A stretch of DNA of 64,000 nt, from positions 34,883,939-34,947,938 of the forward strand of contig OU744733.1 in assembly GCA_916613615.1 (NCBI GenBank). Direction: 5' to 3'. Both the position numbers and the translations under genes were made by a program. This DNA is from Steromphala cineraria (lineage: Eukaryota; Mollusca; Gastropoda; Trochida; Trochidae). The notes beneath the pieces are model-generated. The model was given only the letters and a program-made list of their open reading frames with translations, searched no databases and was not told the DNA's origin. Within the stretch, counting starts at the first letter, position 1. Each line of letters begins with the position of its first letter. Of the stretch, positions 56,659 to 64,000 are shown piece after piece.

Positions 56659-59600
56659 ATGGATAGTAGAAACTATCCAGGCGGGGATGGAAGTGTCCAA
56701 AGACTCGCCAAGGACATTTTGGACCTTCTTAGTCCAATAGAGCCGCTCGTTATGCGAATTCAAAGCCTTCTAGTTTGGGAGTATCCAAAACGCAGTGCAG
56801 TGATGGTGATTTGCGTTCATGTCTTATTTTGGTAAGTTTATATCATGCGCAGTTCGATTTCAGTATTCTTAATCTTTTTGAATAATTTATACATTATATA
56901 AATATGGTGTTTGTCAGATGTTTTTCCAGCAGACTGTTAAAATGTTTGCCATCGTTTTCGAGGTCATATGAAGCGAAAATAGGTGACATTTGCATCTTCT
57001 TTTTGCTTTCAGGTTCTTGGCAGCAACACGAATGAGCTCATTTTTTCTTATATCAAGTGCAACTTTAATCATTTTCTTTCTGGATACGTGGAAGAAGAAA
57101 ATATGGCCAGAAATACGAGGTACCAGTAATGTTTATTTTCTATCAGGTGGATCATGACCTAATTTGTGTTGACAGTTATGGGTCACTGAAGTGGAAAACT
57201 ATTTGTTTACATTCCAAGGATATTGTGTGTTTACCAAGTGTGTACTCATATGTACTGTTATCAGAGTTACGGGTATCCGTCATGATAGTCCAACACCTCT
57301 GTTATTGAATTCCATTTATTGGCTGGTACAAGAGATAAGAGTTTATTGTTGTCATTGAGGTAACAAGGTTACTTGGTGCATATATACAATTACTAACCAG
57401 TTATCATGTAGATCTAGTTCAGTGAGTATATGAAACCTACAAATGATTTTGTTTATTAATTTGAAATAGTTCATTTGAAGAAAAAGTTGACCAATTCACA
57501 GGCCTTTTTAATACATATGAGTGAAAAGAATTATTGACTTATTGCTATTTTGCGTTTAAAGTTTAAAGTTCATTATATTTTAGTGAAAGGTTATTTATTG
57601 AATTGTTGATATTTATTCATGCTCTGTGGTATCAATAGTATACTGGACAAAATAATTTGGGGATATTTTCAAATTGTGAAATTATGAATAATGAAAAATG
57701 CCTTTATTGATTACCTGATGAATTATCCACCTTTAAAAGTATGATATACAGTCAAAAAGCCGTTTACCCGGACGTTTTGGTTACAAGTGAAAATTGTCCA
57801 GGTAGCCAGTCGTCCGGTTATCTGAATAAAAAGGTTACTGTGTTTTGTATGTATTTATAATGAAACATTATTCCATCACTAGGAGATATATATTCTCACT
57901 TTCAATGTCAGTAAATGGATGCAAGCCAATTTAGAAGAGTATTTGATAAACTAATCACATTATCATGCACTTACAGAAAGTCTGTTATCACAGTTCGTGT
58001 CACTTCCGTTTTAAAATGTAGAAGCTTCTTCATTAGGATATCAGTACTCAGTAGTTGTCTTTGGTTTTGATGTTTTCACAAATGACAAGATATGTGGCCC
58101 CTTAGTAATCCCCAAGTAAAAAGTCTCAAATGTAGTGACACGGGTGGATTGATCTAATTTATCAATCAAGCGTCAAACGTTAATCCATAACGAGTCCAAT
58201 AGAAACAGTTTCGATAGTTTGTAGAGGTGTAACGATACAGGATGGTTGCGATACAATACGTACCCCGATATGGGGGCAATACGTATCCCGATACATAAAA
58301 TCTCCTGACATAATGATCTTTTCACAAACTTTTGGAATCAGTTAATCTTGAGTAAGAATTTTATTTGAAGCTTTTTTGATGCAATTGTTATATAATCAAA
58401 CTTCCAAATTTTAGAAGAGGTTCTTGTGTGCATAATGAAGTATCTTTTTAATGAATATATCAGTTTTGAGCACCTTCATTGAAAGTTTATCATTATTTTA
58501 TGTATCCCGATACGCATCCTGCGATACGATACGATATATTGTGGTCCATGTATCACGATACGATAATGTATTGCCGTATCGTTACGTCTCTAATAGTTGG
58601 TATGGTAGGGATGATGGATCGGACCGTCCAGTTGTCTGATTGTGATTTCAATACCAATATACAGACAAATGCTTAAAAACTTATTTTGTTCATTATGGTT
58701 CAATATTCTCCTCAATGTTTTATTGTTATGTAAGGCTTGATAATAACTGTGCAGTTTGTGCAACAACATAACAAAGAAGAGTGTAGATACAAACATTTTA
58801 TTGGAGCAAAACATGTGAGAACATATTTATGGGGGCTGACTCGGATGAAAATATAAAGTTGTAAGTGGCCGTGATGACCTTAAAGTTAAAAAAGAAAATA
58901 ATATGCCTTGGGGGAAACAGCTATTTGACTGGGTAATAGCTGGATGCCCTAGCAAAAGACAGCGCGAATGGCAGCTGTGGTAGGAGGGTGACAGCGCGAA
59001 TGGCAGCTGCAGTGGAAGGGTGACAGCGCGAATGGCAGCTGTGGTGGGTGGGTGACAGCGCGAATGGCAGCTGTGGTAGGAGGATGACAGCGCGAATGGC
59101 AGCTGCAGTGGAAGGGTGACAGCGCGAATGGCAGCTGTGGTGGGTGGGTGACAGCGCGAATGGCAGCTGTGGTAGGAGGGTGACAGCGCGAATGGCAGCT
59201 GCAGTGGAAGGGTGACAGCGCGAATGGCAGCTGTGGTGGGTGGGTGACAGCGCGAATGGCAGCTGTGGTAGGAGGATGACAGCGCGAATGGCAGCTGCAG
59301 TGGAAGGGTGACAGCGCGAATGGCAGCTGTGGTGGGTGGGTGACAGCGCGAATGGCAGCTGTGGTGGGTGGGTGACAGCGCGAATGGCAGCTGATGTGAG
59401 AGGGTGACAGCGCGAATGGCAGCTGTGATGGGGGGGGTGACACCGCGAATGGCAGCTGTGGTGAGAGGGTGACAGCGCGAATGGCAGCTGTGGTGGGAGG
59501 GTGACAGCGCGAATGGCAGCTGTGGCGGGAGGGTGACAGCTCGAATGGCAGCTGACATGGAAATTGAGGACAGTGTGAAAGGCAGCTGTTTTTGGAACAG

Positions 59601-62600
59601 AGTGGGAGAGGAGAAAGTGGTTGGAAGCTGGACTTGTGGATAACAGGGAAATTGAGAGTCAGCCCCTAAAGGTGAAGGAGGGGATGGAGGGTGGCAGTGT
59701 TTCCGCTGGCTTTTTTTACAGCCGGACATCGTGTCCGGCAAGCATGAAAATTACCGGACATTTGTATATATTACCGGACAAGTCATTTAAAATAAAGAAA
59801 GTTTTGCTAGGTTCTAGCAATTAAAATAAATAGACAATGATTTGAATATTCTTTACAAAATAACATGAAAATATGAACTGTGCTTAGTTTATCATTCAAA
59901 CCCTAAGAGGAAAATAACTCTTACGTAAATCAAAACAATGTCCTTGAAACGTCAATCAAAGTGTTGACCCAGTTCAAGAAGTTTGTGCTTGGAAAAGCCT
60001 ATTATCATGTAGGGGTGACAGGTTTTTAGTGTCTGTTGAGTTAGTTGTTAAATGTCAATTCACTTGTTGGACATTTTGTTGTTTGAAGATAATATCTGAA
60101 TTGTGATTTTATAAGGGAAGAAATAATGTAAGAAATATTTCACCTTTTAATTATACGCAAATTTTGTCACTTGGTAATCCCTGCATAGTAAATGGACTCT
60201 TCATGTTGAGACCGATTGCTGACATCCGGGTACTTTCTCATTGATTTTGTTCCTGCCTTGGGTTCGTTTTGACTATCAGCATTATTTTTCCAAAGCCCAA
60301 AACCTTAAGCTATGTTACAAAATGTCAGTTAAGATATACAGACATACCCAAAGCAGTTAAATTTGCAACGGGTGTTATATTTTTACTGTTATATTTATAA
60401 TACTGATAAGAATGAAAAAAATGTTCAACATAATTTAGGTAGAAAAATATCGAGTTTTCTGTACAAATTGAACAATTTTGAATTCTCACACAAGTTTTGA
60501 CTCTTTAAGCTTATTCTAGATATATCTGATACAATTTGAACTTTTATAATTACAGCATGTTTTGAACATCCAGTGACTATTTATGAGGACCAATAACGCT
60601 TATCTCATTGCCGAACTTTGTCTATTTATGGCCTGGGTTTTCCACTTTCGAACTGGTAAAGCTTAGATTTAGTTTATACGTCAATGACTTTGAAAATGTC
60701 CTGATGTTATCAAATGAAACTAAATTGACCATGTTAAAAATATATATTGAATTTGAATTTTTTGTCGGACATGATGTCCGACAGCCTTTGAAAATACCGG
60801 ACATGTTGATTTTTTATCGGACTATGACCGGTATATACCGGACGGTGATCGGAAAAAAAGTAACAGGAAAAAAAGTAACAGTTTTTGCTAGGAAAAAAAG
60901 TAACAGGAAAAAAAGTAACAGTTTTTTGTTTCATGAGGTTTAACAAAATATGACAAAATATACAAACGGATAATTTTGAGTGTTTTACATAGATTATATG
61001 TTAAGGAGACTGGTCTATACTATACTGGTCCATAACTTATTGTAGAAATCTAATAAACACTGGGTGGGCAGCGATACGGCAATGCGTTTAGAGACAATGG
61101 GTAAAAACAATAGAAAGAGGCAGAGGTCACGTGATCGTTACTTAAATAGGAACCAATACTGTGACGTACTTCCGGTTACACAAAAAATAGAAAACATGAT
61201 AGAGAAATTAAAACGAGCAAAAAGGGTAATGAAGTATAAACCCATGGGTGGAATTAATACATGACAATGGTATTAAAAATAATAAATATATATAGCATGT
61301 AATCTGTTGTTGCACAAACTAAAATTTATAAATTTACATTTAGAGGGAATAACATGTGTGTTCATATGATATCCAATATTCTTTATTGTTTTAGTGCCAC
61401 CCCCAGTGCCTGATGATATAGATGGGTAAGTGTTTGGTTAAAGATTAACTCTCCAACTAATATTTACATTAACATATTGGGTTTTTTTAATTTTCAAAAA
61501 ACAATATTCACAATAGAAAATATCATCCTACTCCGTCTTTAATAAATTCATACTGCCAGCTATTGTCAAAATTAATATTATCAGGCAATGTATAAACAAT
61601 GCATAGTATTTGATTTTTCATTGTCTACAAATGATGTGACCATAACCCTCATCTTCTCAATTTTGTATTAACCTTTGACCTGTGATGTGTCGCTTAATAA
61701 ATTACAGCTGTGACGTTTGATTTGATAACAATGACATATTGCATCAAAAAGGCACAAATGATGTTTCATTATCTGACTATTGTTTATTTTCCTGAATAAA
61801 CTGTAGTTTTCATTCAAATGCAGTTGACAAGAAGAAGTTTATTTTTTTGGTAATTTGATATTATTTTTTAAGAGAATCTGATCAGAATAAACATAAGATT
61901 ATGATTGTGTGTGACCTGGAAGGTCATGATAATCATGTTAACTATGGCTGAATCCCAACAGTGACTACAAGCATCAATAAACTCCAAATCACTCACTCGG
62001 TCAGAGCTTCAAAGATGTGTTCATCATAATTATTGTAAGATCATACTATATTATGAAAAAATATATTTTAAAAAATTTCATAGAAAAACAATAAAACTTA
62101 AAAATTCATTTTAAAAAATCATTGATCTATACCTCTCATTATCAAGCTAATAAAGGCTTCATGTTTGTAAAATTTTGTATTCACCATTCCTGCATTTCAA
62201 TGTGTGAATTTAAAGGAACCACTCGAGCGGCTTTAGTCCACCATCTTGAAATGTTAGCATTGCGAGGAAATGAATGTGTTGTATTATGCTAATTCATTAC
62301 CAAAATTAAGAAATAACTAATTGATTGATAGAAGAGGGACATATTTACGAATAATTCATAATAAAAGTTATCAGTTATGACAGCATCTTATCGTATCAGC
62401 ATCCACGCTCGTAGCTTCGATGATTGCCTTCATTTCACGACATTTTTCTTTTTCGAGTGATACACTTTATTCTTTGTCAAATTGTTTAATCTTGAACAAC
62501 TGAAATGTTAACCTCATAAACATATTTGAAATTAAGTGTAAAATGATTATGTCAAAATCATATTAATTTGTTAACAAAGTCCTCCCGAATTTCGTTTCCA

Positions 62601-64000
62601 CAAAAAATACCCCGCTTGAATGGTCCCTTTAACTGATGTTCTCTGAGAACAGTTTGAAGAAAAAGAATTAAAATGAAATTCATGTTTTGTTTATTTTGCC
62701 AGGTGGACTCCAGTACATCCCCGCCTTCTCAATGTGCACGAGATCTCCCAGCATGCAGCTCAAGTTCTCTACACACTGCTAGACTCACTCCGCGAGTGTC
62801 GTCTCTATCGACGCAACAACCCCAAAATTGTAAGGAAGTTTTCTATTAGCCTTTGATCTCAATAACTTGTCTAACAGTGACACTTTGTGAAAGTTTGAAA
62901 GTGGGGGATGGGGGATTCGCAATGTCGGTATCGAAGCAACAACCCCAAAATTGTAACAACATTTCTATTAGCCCTTGATCAGAATAACTTGTGAAATTTT
63001 TGAAGTTGGGGGGGGGGGGGGGGGTTGTTGGGGTGTTTTAAACATTAATTCCATACTTCCCAATTTGACCCCCCTAATTCCAAATCCCATTTAAATCCAG
63101 GGTAAATCATTAATCCTTCCAGGGTGAATTTGATATTTGGTACTTATTGATGATTTGTTTGTATTGCAGTTCTCGAGTGCCTGCAGCACTTGTTTCATCA
63201 TGCTCATGGTGATTGGTCACTACGTCCCCGGGTTTATGTTGTCTTACATCATGGGTATGTTTGTAATAAACTAAAATTGGATACCTCAGATCAGCAACCC
63301 AATTAGTATCCTCATTAAATGTGCCAAGTTTTGGTTTGGTCGCCCAATTTTTTACAAACCATTGTTACTTATTTGACTGCAGTGTCTGAAATAACCACTA
63401 GCCCGGTAGCCCGATGCTAGTTGAAATTTTCCTGGGCTGGTAGAAAAAAAGAAATGACAGCCCGGTTTGCTAGTGTGGATTGGTGTATCAAAAATATTTT
63501 GACTTCTTTTCATTCAATTTTGTTATTAATTCAGTTACTATTTTGTGTCAGTTTCCGATCACCCCAATCACATGCCAATTAAGACCTCTTGAGCATTTTG
63601 ATTTTAAAACAATGAATGTCAGAAAATTTTTTTTATCTTTACTTAATTGGGCTAGTAATTTTTCTTTTGGGCTAGTAACTTTGAAAACTTTCTAGCCCGG
63701 TTTGCTAGTGATCTTTAAAAATTATTTCATACACTGTTTGACTGTATAGTTTCATGATGCAAATGTTTATCAAGACAAACAATGTAAAATGCATGTCACT
63801 TGGATATTAAGATAAGGCCTTAGCTAACATGATTCAGTTCTACAATGTCTGCCAATGCTACATATATATAAAGCATCGTTTGATGGTGAGTGTTCAAATA
63901 GTATAAAGCAATGTTACAGGTAGAAAATTGATAAAAATTTATTGTCTGCTCTATATTATTTTTCCAGTGATCTATGATCTTGAGCCAAAAATATATACCG
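56659..64000 (+). CDS. FAM134/RETREG-type ER-phagy receptor, 5' part (partial)
   Basis: RETREG proteins bend ER membranes through a reticulon-homology domain and recruit Atg8 proteins for ER-phagy. Exons: 56659-56831, 57013-57119, 61395-61425, 62703-62829, 63170-63254, and probably 63968-64000 running off the window. All are GT-AG with agreeing phases. The start ATG opens [11 protein letters not shown]. The amphipathic stretch [20 protein letters not shown] and hydrophobic hairpin [20 protein letters not shown] ... [17 protein letters not shown] match the family, as do [20 protein letters not shown] and [13 protein letters not shown], the start of the second hairpin. The last candidate exon ([11 protein letters not shown]) is the least certain, since the family normally continues with a longer hydrophobic run. 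The LC3-interacting motif would lie beyond the window. Confidence 0.88.
58222..58592. mobile_element. hAT-like MITE with 8-bp target duplication
   Basis: Ends TAGAGGTGTAACGATAC and GTATCGTTACGTCTCTA are inverted repeats. Flanks are ATAGTTTG (58214-58221) and ATAGTTGG (58593-58600), an 8-bp near-duplication typical of hAT elements. The interior is full of CCCGATAC/GTATCG motifs. Intron 2 of the RETREG gene. Confidence 0.82.
58958..59590. repeat. 32-bp minisatellite, about 20 units, with higher-order order
   Basis: Units start GACAGCGCGAATGGCAGCTG every 32 bp (58958, 58990, 59022 and so on). Three variant types alternate: A (TGGTAGGAGGRT), B (CAGTGGAAGGGT after the last G) and C (TGGTGGGTGGGT), in the order A B C A' B C A B C A' B C C, after which units degenerate. 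Each unit carries a CAGCTG E-box. It lies in intron 2 of the RETREG gene. The 304-residue minus-strand frame across it is a by-product. Confidence 0.95.
59705..59800. repeat. CCGGACAT repeat region, copy 1
   Basis: GCCGGACATCGTGTCCGGCA followed by ATTACCGGACA twice. A related, longer stretch is at 60757-60920. Confidence 0.65.
60757..60920. repeat. CCGGACAT repeat region, copy 2, with 13-bp tandem units
   Basis: TTGTCGGACATGATGTCCGA, then AATACCGGACATG and ATACCGGACGG. It is followed by four GGAAAAAAAGTAACA units (60850-60920), two of them in pairs separated by GTTTTTGCTA. Probably remains of a mobile element. Confidence 0.65.
62211..62632 (-). mobile_element. MITE, reverse copy (forward copy at 13805-14200)
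   Basis: On the minus strand it starts AAAGGGACCATTCAAGCGGG and shares TTTTTTGTGGAAACGAAATT, CAATTTGACAAAGAATAAAG and TCGCAATGCTAAC with the forward copy. Intron 3 of the RETREG gene, about 70 bp upstream of exon 4. Confidence 0.82.
62924..62994 (+). repeat. Duplicate of the end of RETREG exon 4 plus donor region
   Basis: GTCGGTATCGAAGCAACAAC + CCCAAAATTGTAACAA matches GTCTCTATCGACGCAACAAC + CCCAAAATTGTAAGGA at 62801-62836. The match continues into the intron (TTCTATTAGCC, AATAACTTGT). The second copy keeps ATT|GTAAC, a weaker donor. It is a local duplication 123 bp downstream of the original. Confidence 0.85.

Noticed and set aside
58958..59590. CRISPR-like array
   Set aside because: Units are contiguous variants of one 32-bp sequence without unique spacers, in an animal intron.
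58827..59741. 304-residue minus-strand open frame (and an overlapping 164-residue one)
   Set aside because: It is a readthrough of the 32-bp minisatellite; the unit lacks stops in these frames and 3 x 32 bp gives a repeating peptide. No domain, no splice context, antisense to an intron.
61064..61264. Basic 66-residue frame in RETREG intron 2
   Set aside because: Lysine/arginine-rich but without homology I recognise, not flanked by splice sites in gene phase, and just downstream of repeat remains.
63480..63695. 71-residue frame in RETREG intron 5
   Set aside because: It lies in sequence with repeated TAGCCCGGT/GGGCTAGT motifs (63400-63710), probably a mobile-element remnant; not in phase with the gene.

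Overview
The window is AT-rich animal nuclear DNA. It has split genes with GT-AG introns and a dense load of short non-autonomous transposons, and no bacterial-style operons. A lophotrochozoan, most likely a bivalve mollusc, is inferred from three things: non-autonomous elements that pair a tetranucleotide microsatellite with a 145-156 bp tandem core (pearl/HINE style), LINE tails ending in a short (TTGAC)n tract, and a V-SINE-like element with an (ATT)n tail. The species cannot be named from the sequence alone.

Four protein genes are supported. (1) 9.9-23.2 kb, plus: a concentrative nucleoside transporter-like gene (SLC28/CNT family) in 11 coding exons, complete at the C-terminus. It has one apparent 1-base frameshift in exon 4, a triplicated piece of exon 2, and changes at residues that normally contact the nucleoside. 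(2) 39.1-40.1 kb, plus: the last two exons of a protein I do not recognise, followed by a poly(A) signal. (3) 42.0-53.0 kb, minus: a complete gamma-tubulin gene in 12 coding exons. (4) 56.7 kb to the window end, plus: the 5' part of a FAM134/RETREG ER-phagy receptor gene encoding the start of its reticulon-homology domain. Genes 2 and 3 converge; genes 3 and 4 diverge, with a 2-kb palindrome-studded element between them.

The first 9.9 kb and 24-39 kb hold no gene I can support. They contain LINE fragments, MITEs, Helitron-like elements with tandem cores, SINEs and nested insertions. One MITE family (ends reading TTAAAGGGGCAGTAGCACG) occurs at least eight times; one copy forms the 3' UTR of the transporter gene and carries an AATAAA, and another is split by a 4.1-kb Helitron-like element. 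Several introns contain strong foldbacks, and intron 2 of the RETREG gene holds a 32-bp minisatellite with higher-order structure.

The three recognised genes act in unrelated processes (nucleoside uptake, microtubule nucleation, ER turnover), so the layout is ordinary gene neighbourhood rather than a functional cluster. The most notable signals are the remodelled transporter with duplicated exon pieces, the palindrome-rich element at 53-55 kb, and the nested mobile elements.
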